Source: Spirosoma sp. 48-14 (GTDB taxonomy: Bacteria > Bacteroidota > Bacteroidia > Cytophagales > Spirosomataceae). From it: a stretch of 64,000 nucleotides of DNA. The stretch spans positions 125,892-189,891 of the forward strand of contig NZ_MKUD01000025.1 in the NCBI RefSeq assembly GCF_001898575.1. Direction: 5' to 3'. The notes under the pieces were generated by a model that had not been told where the DNA came from, searched no databases, and was given only the letters and a program-made list of their open reading frames with translations. The translations under genes and the position numbers were made by a program. Shown here in pieces: positions 37,773-47,831 of this stretch (the first letter of the stretch is position 1; each line of letters begins with the position of its first letter).

Positions 37773-40190
37773 TTACTGTACCGACCACTCCAAAATACCG
37801 GCTGAGGCTTCTTTGGGAAGTTGAACCTCCATCCGAAGGGCAGTTGTCTGCACAGGTTCGAAGGTAACTTCATCGAATTGATCCTTATTTACGATGTAGG
37901 GCTTTGTGGTTTTAACCTCTTTCCAATCGCCGGTCGAGGTCTGGTAAAGTAATTTCCAGGAAGCTGGAATACGACACCCTCCCCAGGGGCTATCATCAAA
38001 CCAGTACACTTTCGATGACGATACAGTAGCTGGTTTGTCGAACGTGTATTGTACCCATTGCACCGTATCTTTCTTCGGCCACCAGTGGTAATACATATTA
38101 TCGTGATCGTTGGAGTTTTTAGGTGTATCCTGGTCGTTGAGGGCCACCAGCGCTTTGGTTGGAAAGGAAGCGGTAATTTTGCTGGTCGACGCAATCGTTG
38201 GTGCTGGCGTTGGTTTAGCGGCTGCGGGTCGGGTACCCATCCAGACAGCCATCTCACCCGCTCCCCGATTGGCCCAGGCATAATAGGGAATAGCCGTCAG
38301 CGTAGCCGAGCGGGTTTCCAGTTCACCATTGGGTCCGCGTTTGACTTTTTCAACACTGCCCGAAATAACCGCTACTCCTCCCAGCACATCCGGTTTAAAC
38401 TCCGTCTGAAGCGTAGCCTGCGCCGGCAATACGAAATCCAGGACGTGTCCATCGGGGGAGTCGGGCCACTCGGCGCAGTACATGATCGGGCCACGTTCCA
38501 GGGCTACTTTGTCCAGATCGGCCTTCACACGCTCGCTGGCTTTCACCCTGCGGACCTCCATTGGTAGCGACAAACGCACCACATCCCCTTTTTTCCATGT
38601 CTGGCTCAGGATCGCATACCCGTCCTCTAGGTTATATGCTACTTGTTTACCATTGACAGTCAACATGACGGGGGCCGACGACTGGCTGGTAAACGCGTAC
38701 AGGTTACCCGGAACAGGTTGATTCTGCGCCCAGCCCGGAATGCGAATGGCTAGTTCAAATGCCTTCGCCTTTGTCGGGTTGACCGTGAACGCTACATCCC
38801 CTCCCCATGGATAACGCGTTTCCTGGGTTATTTTCAGGGGTAGATTATCAAGCGTTATACTGGCTTCACTTTCTACAAACAGGTTGACATAGAGCCTGTT
38901 ACCCCGTTGAGCATACACATAGCCAGGCATCGAAGGTATAAACCGGCACACGTTACTGGGGCAACAGGCACAGCCAAACCATGCACTACGACTATGCTGG
39001 CCTTTGGATTCCAGCGGATTGGGATAAAAGAATCGGTCGCCACTGAGCGATACCCCCGACAGCATACCGTTGTAGAGCGTTCGTTCCAGTACATCGTAAA
39101 ATTTAGCGTTACCGTGGAGTAGAAACAGACGCTGGTTCCAGTAAATATTGCCAATGGCCGCGCAGGTTTCGTTATAGGCCGACATATTCGGCAGCTCAAA
39201 GGCTGGCCCAAACCCTTCATGGCCTCCCTGCGCCCCGATTCCGCCGGTGATGTAATATTTATCGTATACAACATCCTGCCAGATTTTGTCTATAGCATTC
39301 ACGTACGCTTTGTTGCCCATTATGGCAGCCACATCGGCCATACCCGAATACATATAGGTAGCGCGAACAGAGTGCCCTACAGCTTCGGTTTGTTGCACCA
39401 CAGGTTTATGATCCTGGCTGTATTCGTTGCCTTTGCCGCGCACATCGAGCAGAAATTTCGCCAGATCCAGGTACTCCTTTTTTCCCGTTGTCCGGTACAG
39501 TTTAACCAGGCCCATTTCTACGATCTGATGCCCAGGCGAGTAGCTTAATTTTCCGGGGCCGAAATCCTTGACCAGCAAGTCAGCGTTTTTAATTGCCACG
39601 GTTAGCAGTGTTTTTTTTCCTGTGGCCTGATAATGGGCTACGGCAGCTTCGAACAGGTGCCCGCTATTGTAGAGTTCATGGCTTAAGTCGGATTCTTTCT
39701 CCCAGCGTTTCAACCCCGACCAGGGATGCGGATGAGCGGGATCGATGGTGCGGGCCGTGTATAGATACCCATCGGGTTCCTGTGCACTGGCCACATAGGT
39801 AATCAGCGAGTCAATCTGAGCGTCTAGTTTTTTATCGGGAAATGTTTGCAGAGAGTAACTGGCTCCTTCGATAATTTTATATATATCGGTATCATCGAAC
39901 GGATACTCGGTACAGAATTTCGTGCCTGGCTTACGATGGCCCGCCACCAGAAAATTATCCACCCGCCCCGTGCTGTAGCAATGCTTCAGCGCAATGGGGA
40001 TCGTTATGTCGTGGTTGAGCCGAATACGGGGAGCCCAGAACTGGTCGGTCACTTTTACGGCAGTAAATGGAACAGGCTGTATCGGGTAATCACCCCCGGA
40101 TTTTGGCTGGGCAGCAACAGGTAGCCCCCAACTCAGTACGGTTAGCCCAACAATCATCAGGGTCAATAGTGTTCGCTTACAGAGACACAT
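37773..40190 (-). CDS. GH127 beta-L-arabinofuranosidase (HypBA1-like)
   Basis: 805 residues from ATG 40190, chosen because it starts a signal peptide (MCLCKRTLLTLMIVGLTVLS). The catalytic domain carries the HypBA1-type set: Glu341 and Cys343 (YNETCAAIGN) and Cys407, Cys409 and Cys410 (WFGCACCPSN). In Bifidobacterium HypBA1 the equivalent Glu and three Cys hold zinc, and a Cys is the nucleophile. HypBA1 releases L-arabinose from beta-arabinofuranosides on hydroxyproline. The last 130 residues resemble an F5/8-type (discoidin-like) beta-sandwich (WWPKKDTVQWVQYTFDKPAT). The gene is divergent in sequence from its neighbour, so the two enzymes likely cut different linkages. Confidence 0.87.
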   Translation of the reverse strand: MCLCKRTLLTLMIVGLTVLSWGLPVAAQPKSGGDYPIQPVPFTAVKVTDQFWAPRIRLNHDITIPIALKHCYSTGRVDNFLVAGHRKPGTKFCTEYPFDDTDIYKIIEGASYSLQTFPDKKLDAQIDSLITYVASAQEPDGYLYTARTIDPAHPHPWSGLKRWEKESDLSHELYNSGHLFEAAVAHYQATGKKTLLTVAIKNADLLVKDFGPGKLSYSPGHQIVEMGLVKLYRTTGKKEYLDLAKFLLDVRGKGNEYSQDHKPVVQQTEAVGHSVRATYMYSGMADVAAIMGNKAYVNAIDKIWQDVVYDKYYITGGIGAQGGHEGFGPAFELPNMSAYNETCAAIGNIYWNQRLFLLHGNAKFYDVLERTLYNGMLSGVSLSGDRFFYPNPLESKGQHSRSAWFGCACCPSNVCRFIPSMPGYVYAQRGNRLYVNLFVESEASITLDNLPLKITQETRYPWGGDVAFTVNPTKAKAFELAIRIPGWAQNQPVPGNLYAFTSQSSAPVMLTVNGKQVAYNLEDGYAILSQTWKKGDVVRLSLPMEVRRVKASERVKADLDKVALERGPIMYCAEWPDSPDGHVLDFVLPAQATLQTEFKPDVLGGVAVISGSVEKVKRGPNGELETRSATLTAIPYYAWANRGAGEMAVWMGTRPAAAKPTPAPTIASTSKITASFPTKALVALNDQDTPKNSNDHDNMYYHWWPKKDTVQWVQYTFDKPATVSSSKVYWFDDSPWGGCRIPASWKLLYQTSTGDWKEVKTTKPYIVNKDQFDEVTFEPVQTTALRMEVQLPKEASAGILEWSVQ

Positions 40191-40392
40191 GGAATCAACA
40201 CGGTTAACGAATAGGATCAGCCTGATTGAGTTCATCCTATTCTATTTCAATCAGAATATCCACCAGATCGTCGAAGTTACGGTACTTTCTGACTAGGCCT
40301 TTTGCGAAGATTCGCCAATAATAATAGTTTATTAACCAGTGCTCCAGCAGAGTGCTGACACCGCGCTTAACCAGGGCTAAGCCGTCGTTATA

Positions 40393-40460
40393 AAAGGCGA
40401 AAACACCTCTTAAGAAGCCCTGGATTATTCCAAAGCTTCTTAAGAGGTGTTTTCGCCTTT
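40393..40460 (-). terminator. perfect 26-base stem between the SusCD set and the glycosidase genes
   Basis: AAAGGCGAAAACACCTCTTA and the next six bases are exactly repeated in reverse around a 16-base loop. On the minus strand the stem is followed by TTTTATAA. It separates the lipoprotein gene (40530-41096) from the glycosidase gene at 40190. Confidence 0.7.
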
Positions 40461-40529
40461 CTGTTGATGTTCAGCAGGGATAAGGGATAGTTGCTTAAGG
40501 TAGGCACCTTAGCCCTACTGTATTCCCCA

Positions 40530-41096
40530 TTAGTTCACCACGTTTAATCGGTAAAAGAATGGCGAACTGTAAAAAGCTCCCCCGGTAATATTCGGGCTGG
40601 TATTTGACGCTGAAAATGATTTTCCATCGGTCAGTTTCATGGTTCCGTTTATTTCAAAACGGTCACCATTGGCGATATCTGCTGCGGTCAGTTTAGTGGC
40701 CGTGAGCGCTTCTGTCCCCGTAACGGAGATGGTGGCTCTCGGATAGCCCGTTGTAGCATCTTTGGTAAAGGCCGAAGCTGCTATTGACTTCAGGGCTACG
40801 GTTGTACCAGTGATCGTACCGTTTGCCGGTGTTGCATCGACAAATTTGATCGTCAGATCATAGGATGCAAACAAAGCCCCCTGATTGGCGGTGACGGCTT
40901 CGGCCACAAACTCCATTTTGGTACCACTCATATTGGCTTTGCTGACACTAAACGTCGAATTGGCAACTGGATAGGGCGTAACAGTACGCATATACCCACC
41001 GTTCTCAAAATCGCTGACTTCGAGGTGGGTGATCATGTCTGTTTTGCAGGATAGAGCCATTAAACTCCCTAGTGCAATAAGTAAATACGTTTTCAT
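40530..41096 (-). CDS. SusD-associated surface lipoprotein, unknown function
   Basis: 188 residues from ATG 41096, giving a lipoprotein signal (MKTYLLIALGSLMALSC). The mature part is beta-rich with many Thr and Ala, and no known domain is evident. It is 50 bases behind the susD-like gene. Small lipoproteins in this position often bind glycan beside SusC/SusD (SusE/SusF analogues), which is the likely role here. That role is inferred from position only. Confidence 0.65.
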   Translation of the reverse strand: MKTYLLIALGSLMALSCKTDMITHLEVSDFENGGYMRTVTPYPVANSTFSVSKANMSGTKMEFVAEAVTANQGALFASYDLTIKFVDATPANGTITGTTVALKSIAASAFTKDATTGYPRATISVTGTEALTATKLTAADIANGDRFEINGTMKLTDGKSFSASNTSPNITGGAFYSSPFFYRLNVVN

Positions 41097-41147
41097 TTCA
41101 ATATACTTTTGAGATGACTTATAGGGTTTCAACTAGCAATTGGCAAC

Positions 41148-42794
41148 TTATTTCAACAGCCCATCCCGGTTGTTATCCCAGAAAACAGGCACTGTTAAAC
41201 TCGCTTTTTGCTTAGCGTTTGCATTTCGTATGATATAGGTTGACGGGTAGTAATACGAACGGGGGAAAGCACCGGGGTTGGGATCAAGAGCAGGCTGCTG
41301 ATTGGCCGGTTTACCTGTCCGACGATAGAGATTATAGCCTTCAATACCATTACCGTGCAGGGCCAGCCAGTATTCTGTACCAATAATATTCAGTTTAGCA
41401 TCGGTGGTTGTTGCCGCGTCGTAATCGGCCAGTACTTTCGTTACGTATTTTGTCACCTCATTGGCCCATACAAAGTTCTGAGCAGCTTCGAACGTACTGA
41501 TTTTACTGCTTTCGGTAGTACCCAGAGCCATAGCCCGGACATCGGCCATCGATTTTTCGATAGCTGATTTAAGGAGGTCTTTAGCCACTCCTGTTGTACC
41601 GAGCGTCAGGGCTGATTCGGCCAGCATAAAGTCGACAAATGAACGCATAATGATGGGCTGTATACCGGCTCCTCCGGCCCCTGCGCCCAGCGATACTGGT
41701 GTGCCGGCATCGTTGTCGTACAAACCACCCGCCGGATACACACCCCAGGCCGTTCTTAGCAACCCATCTGGTGGAATACCTTCGTTGTTCAGGTGGTCGC
41801 GCCCCCAATAGCCCACACTGGTTGGCAGGCAGAATACATCAGCATCTGTATAATGAGTTGGTTTCGTGTTTGTTATACAACGCAGTGCATTGACATCCGT
41901 CGGGTTCTTGATCGTCTGGCGATAAAAATAGTAGCGAATACGAGGGTCCTGAAACCCTTTTGCCGAGTACAGCGCCCCCATGTACGAATTGGACTGATAA
42001 TCGCCCCCGCCCGTCGGTGAATATTGCCCTGCATAACGCGGATGGCGCGTATCTGGATTGGTCAGATTCGAGCCGAACTTAAACGTGAAGTTCTGCGCGG
42101 CTGTTGAAATAAGTTGATTACCAGCAATCAGGGTATTTATACCAGATGTGGAGCCGGTTGGGTCTGTCAGCCGACGATTGAGGTAAATTTTCAGCTTCAG
42201 CGAATTGGCAGCCCGTATCCAGTTGTCGGTGCTACCGCTGTAGATTAAATCGCCCGTAGCCCCCCCTTTTGAGGTCGCTTTAAAGTTGGCAATAGCTTTA
42301 TCTAATTCAGCCAGTGCCGCATCATAGATGCTTTTCCCCGTATCAACTCCCGGATTAAAATTCGTAGCGTCGATGGCCTGTGTGTACGGAATATCCCCAA
42401 ACGCATCGACCAGATTGATCAGCACAGAGGCTCTGAGTGTGCGGGCAATACCCGCATGCACGTACAGCTCACCGGCTTCGGCCAGCGGAAGCAGTGTTTT
42501 TACGTCGGTCATCAGCCCTGCGTAGGCTGTTTCCCAGGCCCCGCTGAAGTTATTGGGCGATACTGCGTTATCATAAATGGCAGCCCCCTGGTTGAGCATA
42601 CGCGTCAGGCGCATACCCGGATCGCTCATTTGATTGAAATGATCCTTGTAAGTCAGTTCAATGGAATTGAGCAGGTAATTAATGTCCGTGTTGTTGGTCG
42701 TTACAGCGTTTGGATTATCGAGCAAATCCAGCTTACAGGAGCTAACAACGACCACACACAGCGTTAGAACAAGTGTGCTTATTTTGTTAATCAT
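41148..42794 (-). CDS. SusD/RagB-family outer-membrane lipoprotein
   Basis: 548 residues from ATG 42794, which starts a lipoprotein signal (MINKISTLVLTLCVVVVSSC). It is a SusD-like protein of the SusD-like_2 type, with tetratricopeptide-type helices (AGIARTLRASVLINLVDAFG, DIPYTQAI) and a late block (LALHGNGIEGYNLYRRTGKP). SusD proteins cap the SusC channel on the cell surface and bind the glycan. The gene lies 69 bases after susC. Its ligand is unknown. Confidence 0.88.
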   Translation of the reverse strand: MINKISTLVLTLCVVVVSSCKLDLLDNPNAVTTNNTDINYLLNSIELTYKDHFNQMSDPGMRLTRMLNQGAAIYDNAVSPNNFSGAWETAYAGLMTDVKTLLPLAEAGELYVHAGIARTLRASVLINLVDAFGDIPYTQAIDATNFNPGVDTGKSIYDAALAELDKAIANFKATSKGGATGDLIYSGSTDNWIRAANSLKLKIYLNRRLTDPTGSTSGINTLIAGNQLISTAAQNFTFKFGSNLTNPDTRHPRYAGQYSPTGGGDYQSNSYMGALYSAKGFQDPRIRYYFYRQTIKNPTDVNALRCITNTKPTHYTDADVFCLPTSVGYWGRDHLNNEGIPPDGLLRTAWGVYPAGGLYDNDAGTPVSLGAGAGGAGIQPIIMRSFVDFMLAESALTLGTTGVAKDLLKSAIEKSMADVRAMALGTTESSKISTFEAAQNFVWANEVTKYVTKVLADYDAATTTDAKLNIIGTEYWLALHGNGIEGYNLYRRTGKPANQQPALDPNPGAFPRSYYYPSTYIIRNANAKQKASLTVPVFWDNNRDGLLK

Positions 42795-42863
42795 CGTATA
42801 CGTATTGTTAATGGAAAGCACCATGCAGGGCGGTTAGGCACCTGGTATAGCACTGCCGAATGA

Positions 42864-45800
42864 TTAGAATGTGATTTTCAGCGTTCCGCCCAATCGTCGG
42901 GCGCTCGGCCCTGTCAGGAATTCAAAACCAAGTCCATTGCCAACACCCAGCCCCAGGTTATCGGTATCGAAATTCAGGTTTTTGGGGAAATAGAGAGCCC
43001 GGTACCAGAGGTTATTTCCGAATAGCGATAGCGATGCCCCTTTGATGGAGAGTTTACTGAGGGCTTTCTTCGGCAGCTGCCAGGCCAGGGATACTTCCTG
43101 TAGTCGGATGGTTGACCCGTCGAAAATACGGCCCTCATCGCCAAAGAAGTAATAGTTGTTAAAATAGAAATCAGAAGCTGTCACCTGAACATCATTTACC
43201 GTTCCATCAGCATTTTTCACACCCGGAACAATAATTGTCTGTGCTCTGTCGGTACCTGCCAATTTACCATTATCGACACTGACCAGCCCTCTGCCAAGCA
43301 ACGCACCTGCTGTAGACGAATACATCGCTCCGCCATGACGATACGAAAGCATCACACTCAATGTCAACGATTTATACTTAAACTCATTGATCAGACTCGA
43401 TGTAAAGGCAGGGTTTGGATTTCCTAATTCAACGGGCGATGTGGTTGTGAGCAGATTCCCACTGGCATCAATCTGCAACTGTCCCTGATCGTTGCGTCGA
43501 TACCCCGTTCCCTTGATAAGATTAAATGGTTTTCCTACTACGGCATAGTTACCCAGCCCACCACCGAAACCGGCGATCTGAACTTCCTGTAGTGTTCCGC
43601 CAAGATCCAGCACTTTCGGTACATTGCGCGAAAAGACCCCCGTAAGATCCCAGGCAAAATCCCCCCGTTTGATGGCAGTTCCCGAGAGGCTGATCTCGAT
43701 ACCTTCATTCCGGATTTTACCGATGTTGATCGTAGTAGCCGTATAGCCCGTCGACGCATCAAGGGGCGAATTGGTGATCAGATCACGCGTGTTCCGCTGA
43801 TAGGCCGTTATGTCGAAAGAAACCCGGTTGCTTAACAGGCGGCCTTCAAGCCCAAACTCAATTTCAGTATGGAGCTCTGGCTTCAGGTTTGGATTACCCA
43901 GGGTATTATCCACCGAGTGCGTCTGCACCGTCGTTCCGGATGAATTAAGCCAGCCACGGGCGCTTTGGTTCAGTACATTTCGGGTACTATACGGGTAAGG
44001 GAAACCAGCCGATGTACCAATACCGGCTCTCAGTTTGAGGAAACTTAACAGTTTACTCCCCTGAAGACCAGAGAAGGCTGAAGTAGGCACGAATGAAATA
44101 CTTCCCGACGGATAGAAAATCTGGCGATTGGGCACTTCTACAGTCGATGTCCAGTCATTACGAGCTGCCAGGTTTAGATACAGATAGTCGTTCACATCGG
44201 CAGTAATTTCGCCAAACACACCAATGCGGGTTTGCTCTACCTCACCATTCGACGCTACGTTATCGATGAAATTGCTGTGGCGGAATAAGTTCCGTGCCAG
44301 TTGGTTCTGGCTGCTGACAAAAGTACTGTTCGTCTTGTCGTTACGCATATTTCCACCCAAGCGGCCAGACACCGTAAAGTGATCGCCCATCGGACGGGTA
44401 TACGATACAATCAGGCTATTATCCCAGATGGTATTCTTAATATCGTACGTATTGTAAAATCCATTTACAAAATCAACCCCGCCTTTGTTGAACTTATACT
44501 CCTGGTTTTCATTGTAGGTATCCAACCCAACTTTATAAAGAAGCACCAGATTTTTCGCAATGTCGTAGGTCAGATTGGTTGTCGTGAAAAAGCGGTTGAC
44601 CACGTCCGTTGTTTTGTAGTTTTTCAAAATCCAGCGCGGATTTGGGATATCATTACCCGACCGGAAATAGACTGTCCCTCCGTCGACTGGATTCTCGAAA
44701 GGCCACCCCATCAAATCGACCTGGCGGGGTGTATAGAGCACGTTGGCCAGTACCGACGGAAAGCCGCTCAGCGTGTTATTCCCTGTTCCTGCATTGAGAG
44801 GAGGAGTAAATTGATCCGTATTGGCAAAGTTGAACGATGAATTGATGCTTAATTTTTTGTTCAACTGGGCCCGAATACCAGCCCCTATATTTAAACGAGT
44901 TAATCCGTTTTCCGGGATATAGCCCTGCTCTCGGTTATACCCAACCGACAGGTTGTACCCTACCCGTTCGTTGCCCCCCGACAAATTGAGTGATGTATTG
45001 GAAATAACCCCGGTCCGGAAAAAATCCTTCACATTGTCAGGATAAACCTGCATTTGGTATTGCCCCAGCGAAGCCACATAGGGGGCCATTGCTGCCCTCA
45101 ACGTAGCGTTCGTCAGAAATGCATACGGATGTTGTGTAAGTGCCGTATTCGTATTCTGCGATGGATACGCCAGGGCTTCAGTAAGCGTTGGCCCAAAATT
45201 GCTGAAAAAGTAGCCCAGGTTTTGCTGGAATCCACCAACATAGTCATTCTGATAACTCGGCAGGTTGGCTTTGTTCGTAAAAACAGACTGAGTCAGTGTA
45301 ATTTCCGTTGGGCGGGCTTTTTTGCTGCCGTTTTTTGTGGTCACCAGAATAACCCCGTTACGGCCCTGGTCGCCATACGTAACCGTAGCAGCCAGCCCCT
45401 TAAGTACACTGATGTTCTCGATGTTATTAGGATCGATGTCTAGAAAACGACTGGATGCAGACTGACCGCCCCCAGTAAATCCACCCCGCGAGTTGGTACT
45501 GGAATTGAACGGTACCCCATCAACGACAAACAGGGGTTGGGTAGAACCTGTAATCGACGAAAACCCCCGTATGTTGATGTTCGTACCTGTTCCCGATACC
45601 CCCGATGTAGCCGTAATATTTACCCCTGGAATTTTCCCTTGCAAAATACGGCCCACATCGGCTTGTGGGCGGTCTTCAATTGATCGGTTATCCAGCGTTG
45701 TGACGGCATACCCTAATGCTTTTTTCTCACGAACAATCCCCTGGGCCGTTACGACCACTTCCTGTAGACTTTTGGCATCGGCAACTAATTGTATATCAAT

Positions 45801-46073
45801 CGTTGATCGATTGCCAATTTCAATCTCCTGTGCGGCTGTGCCCACAAAACTAAAAATCAGCACTTTACCTCCATCCGAAACACTGATAGAATAATTTCCA
45901 TCGGCATCAGTGTTCACACCTCGTGAGGTACCTTTCAAAACGACTGACGCGCCGGGTATAGGAGCCCCATCTTCCGCTGCCGTCACTCTCCCTCTGATCT
46001 TCCTGTCCTGGGCCCAGGAAGAAATCAAAAGCGAGCATGTCAGAAGCATACTCATTAGTAATTTTCTCATCAT
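42864..46073 (-). CDS. SusC/RagA-family TonB-linked outer-membrane transporter
   Basis: 1069 residues from the ATG at 46073 (MMRKLLMSMLLTCSLLISSW, signal peptide). A carboxypeptidase-like domain follows (VTAAEDGAPIPGASVVLKGT), then a TonB plug (LQEVVVTAQGI, LQGKIPGVNI, NIRGFSSITGSTQPLFVVDG, VLKGLAATVTYGDQGRNGVI). The rest is a beta-barrel to the C-terminal GGTLKITF. The family brings large glycans or peptides across the outer membrane. It heads the operon susC-susD-lipoprotein. An upstream in-frame ATG at 46148 lies ahead of the promoter and is unlikely. Confidence 0.93.
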   Translation of the reverse strand: MMRKLLMSMLLTCSLLISSWAQDRKIRGRVTAAEDGAPIPGASVVLKGTSRGVNTDADGNYSISVSDGGKVLIFSFVGTAAQEIEIGNRSTIDIQLVADAKSLQEVVVTAQGIVREKKALGYAVTTLDNRSIEDRPQADVGRILQGKIPGVNITATSGVSGTGTNINIRGFSSITGSTQPLFVVDGVPFNSSTNSRGGFTGGGQSASSRFLDIDPNNIENISVLKGLAATVTYGDQGRNGVILVTTKNGSKKARPTEITLTQSVFTNKANLPSYQNDYVGGFQQNLGYFFSNFGPTLTEALAYPSQNTNTALTQHPYAFLTNATLRAAMAPYVASLGQYQMQVYPDNVKDFFRTGVISNTSLNLSGGNERVGYNLSVGYNREQGYIPENGLTRLNIGAGIRAQLNKKLSINSSFNFANTDQFTPPLNAGTGNNTLSGFPSVLANVLYTPRQVDLMGWPFENPVDGGTVYFRSGNDIPNPRWILKNYKTTDVVNRFFTTTNLTYDIAKNLVLLYKVGLDTYNENQEYKFNKGGVDFVNGFYNTYDIKNTIWDNSLIVSYTRPMGDHFTVSGRLGGNMRNDKTNSTFVSSQNQLARNLFRHSNFIDNVASNGEVEQTRIGVFGEITADVNDYLYLNLAARNDWTSTVEVPNRQIFYPSGSISFVPTSAFSGLQGSKLLSFLKLRAGIGTSAGFPYPYSTRNVLNQSARGWLNSSGTTVQTHSVDNTLGNPNLKPELHTEIEFGLEGRLLSNRVSFDITAYQRNTRDLITNSPLDASTGYTATTINIGKIRNEGIEISLSGTAIKRGDFAWDLTGVFSRNVPKVLDLGGTLQEVQIAGFGGGLGNYAVVGKPFNLIKGTGYRRNDQGQLQIDASGNLLTTTSPVELGNPNPAFTSSLINEFKYKSLTLSVMLSYRHGGAMYSSTAGALLGRGLVSVDNGKLAGTDRAQTIIVPGVKNADGTVNDVQVTASDFYFNNYYFFGDEGRIFDGSTIRLQEVSLAWQLPKKALSKLSIKGASLSLFGNNLWYRALYFPKNLNFDTDNLGLGVGNGLGFEFLTGPSARRLGGTLKITF

Positions 46074-46099
46074 GAAAGAGATTAAGTTAAGATTAAAAT

Positions 46100-46293
46100 A
46101 AGTATTTTCTGCAAATATATACCTTAAAGCGTATTTCCATATAGACAAAAATTAACCTAATACAATATTATATTCTCTATTATTTAAATTTATCAAAATA
46201 TAATTATCAAAATATCACCATAAGTATTTTCAATAAAACCAAAGTACTATTGAGTATTTTATGATTTTTAAGTATTTACTACAATAAATACTT
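46100..46293. promoter_or_regulatory. cluster of AAGTATTT boxes upstream of susC
   Basis: Five copies of (A/G)AGTATTT(T/A) occur in under 200 bases: 46100-46108, 46222-46230, 46252-46260, 46270-46278 and, inverted, 46285-46293. The last two form AAGTATTTA-N6-TAAATACTT. One copy overlaps the expected transcription start. The region is very A+T rich, which raises the chance rate. Confidence 0.4.
46112..46119 (-). promoter_or_regulatory. candidate -7 element of the susC operon
   Basis: TATATTTG on the minus strand, an exact TAnnTTTG match, 38 bases before the susC ATG. No TTG occurs at the usual 19-21 base spacing, so activation by a regulator is plausible. Confidence 0.5.
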
Positions 46294-46773
46294 AAAAAAT
46301 TAACGTATTCGCCCTAGCTTTTGCCTTTAGCTGTATTAATCCTGATTTATGACGAGAATTCGACGATGTGTACGTGCGTTAGATTCGTTAGAAAAGATGA
46401 CTGAAAAAGAAGGATATAAATCCTCCATGGCGGTGAATTCCGCTTGTAGGCTTATTTAGTCGTTAGGCTACTAGCTACCAGGAAGCTGGCGATTGAGTAT
46501 AGCTTACCACTAGTGACTATTTACGAAAGGCATTAGAGTGTTTGAGTTCGTCAACTAACTGCGTTTTGCCCAGGTAGGGTGAGGACAGATTCTCAAATCT
46601 GCCCGAACGCAAACAGCTTAGCTTCTAAACCAGCGAATTGAACACCCTTGCACTTAATTTGTTTTGCTCAGCAGATGAATACTCGAATAACAGGCTCAAT
46701 GAGAAGTCCTTGTGGGCAAGTAGCTATTTTGAAGGGCGAGTTCAACCATCGACGAGCAAGTCAACATAGGCTC
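46294..46773. other. intergenic stretch between susC and the dehydrogenase gene
   Basis: About 480 bases with no gene I can support. It contains a 36-codon plus-strand frame (46349-46459, MTRIRRCVRALDSLEKMTEK at its start) and a short palindrome CAGATT-CTCA-AATCTG (near 46590). Either may be chance. The frame could also be the remnant of an older gene. Confidence 0.35.
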
Positions 46774-47808
46774 TTAAGCTTCCAGTACGTCTAATACTAT
46801 TTTGGCATGTTTGCCAAGACAGGCAGTATCGAGGGCTGTTGCTAACTGTTCAAAGGGTTCTTTCACCGAAATGATACAGCCGGGCCGCAAAAAACCATTT
46901 TCGATCAGGCGGATCGTTCGTCGGAAATCAATGGGATGCTGGTAGATGATGGCGGTAACAATCGTAATGCCCTGTCGGGTTATACTAAATTCGGTTAGGC
47001 TACTGGGCTTATCGGCTAAGCCAGCCACCACCACATAGGCTCCTCGTGGAGCAGCCTCAACGGCCATTGTAAACGCTGGAGCCGAACCAGCACATTCAAA
47101 TACAGTATGCACATTTGCTTCTTTCCATTGGCTGGCAATGTGAGCAACAGACGAATCGACGGATATAGGAATTGCCCCTAGTGTGGCCGCCAACGCTACT
47201 TTTTCGGGAATCCGGTCATACGCCAACACAATATAGCCCATCCGTTGGGCCAGATGGGTTACCAATAACCCGATAGCTCCTAACCCCACAACAGCAACTG
47301 TATCGCCAGGCCGGGCAGGCGACGAGAAGAGTGTATGAAGGGCCACAGCGGTAGGCTCGATCACCACAGCATCATCGTCGGTGATTTGTTCAGGCAGTGA
47401 CCAGGCAAACCGGGCCGGAACAACGGTATACTCAGCAAAACATCCCGTTTCCAGCACGCCAATGATCCGCTTATTCAGGCAGATATTTCCGCGACCCTGC
47501 CAGCAGAAGTCGCAGTGGCCACAGGGATAATTAGGCTCAATAACCACACGTTCACCAAGTCGTTGCGGGCTTACCCCCTCTCCCACTTTATCAATATAGC
47601 CAATGCCTTCATGCCCAATCACTAATGGGAAGGCTAAATCGGGCCGGTGACCCTGAAACAGCGACACATCAGATCCACAGATGCCCACTGCTTTCATTTT
47701 GATCCTGACTTCCCCAAAACCAGGCTCAGGAATTAGCCGTTGTTGGATGTCAATCGACCGGGGAGCCGTTAGCACACCTGCCAACATAGTGGTTTGTTTG
47801 TCAGTCAT
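46774..47808 (-). CDS. zinc-dependent alcohol/polyol dehydrogenase (MDR family)
   Basis: 344 residues. A medium-chain dehydrogenase with the catalytic zinc site (GICGSDVSLFQGH and GHEGIGYI), four Cys of the structural zinc (CGHCDFCWQGRGNIC) and the NAD-binding loop (AVVGLGAIGLLVTHLA). It oxidises a polyol, sugar acid or secondary alcohol to the ketone with NAD(P)+. It is the last of three genes on the minus strand, 23 bases after the MFS transporter. The transporter's hexuronate-type family suggests a sugar-acid substrate, though this is only an inference. Confidence 0.87.
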   Translation of the reverse strand: MTDKQTTMLAGVLTAPRSIDIQQRLIPEPGFGEVRIKMKAVGICGSDVSLFQGHRPDLAFPLVIGHEGIGYIDKVGEGVSPQRLGERVVIEPNYPCGHCDFCWQGRGNICLNKRIIGVLETGCFAEYTVVPARFAWSLPEQITDDDAVVIEPTAVALHTLFSSPARPGDTVAVVGLGAIGLLVTHLAQRMGYIVLAYDRIPEKVALAATLGAIPISVDSSVAHIASQWKEANVHTVFECAGSAPAFTMAVEAAPRGAYVVVAGLADKPSSLTEFSITRQGITIVTAIIYQHPIDFRRTIRLIENGFLRPGCIISVKEPFEQLATALDTACLGKHAKIVLDVLEA

Positions 47809-47831
47809 TCAGGAATGGTCGTTATACGGAT

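Noticed and set aside
46270..46293. Terminator upstream of susC
   Set aside because: The stem is A+T only and lies ahead of the operon; a regulatory box pair is more likely.
46349..46459. 36-codon frame with a basic, helical product
   Set aside because: Too short to support without a homologue or a ribosome site; kept as a note only.
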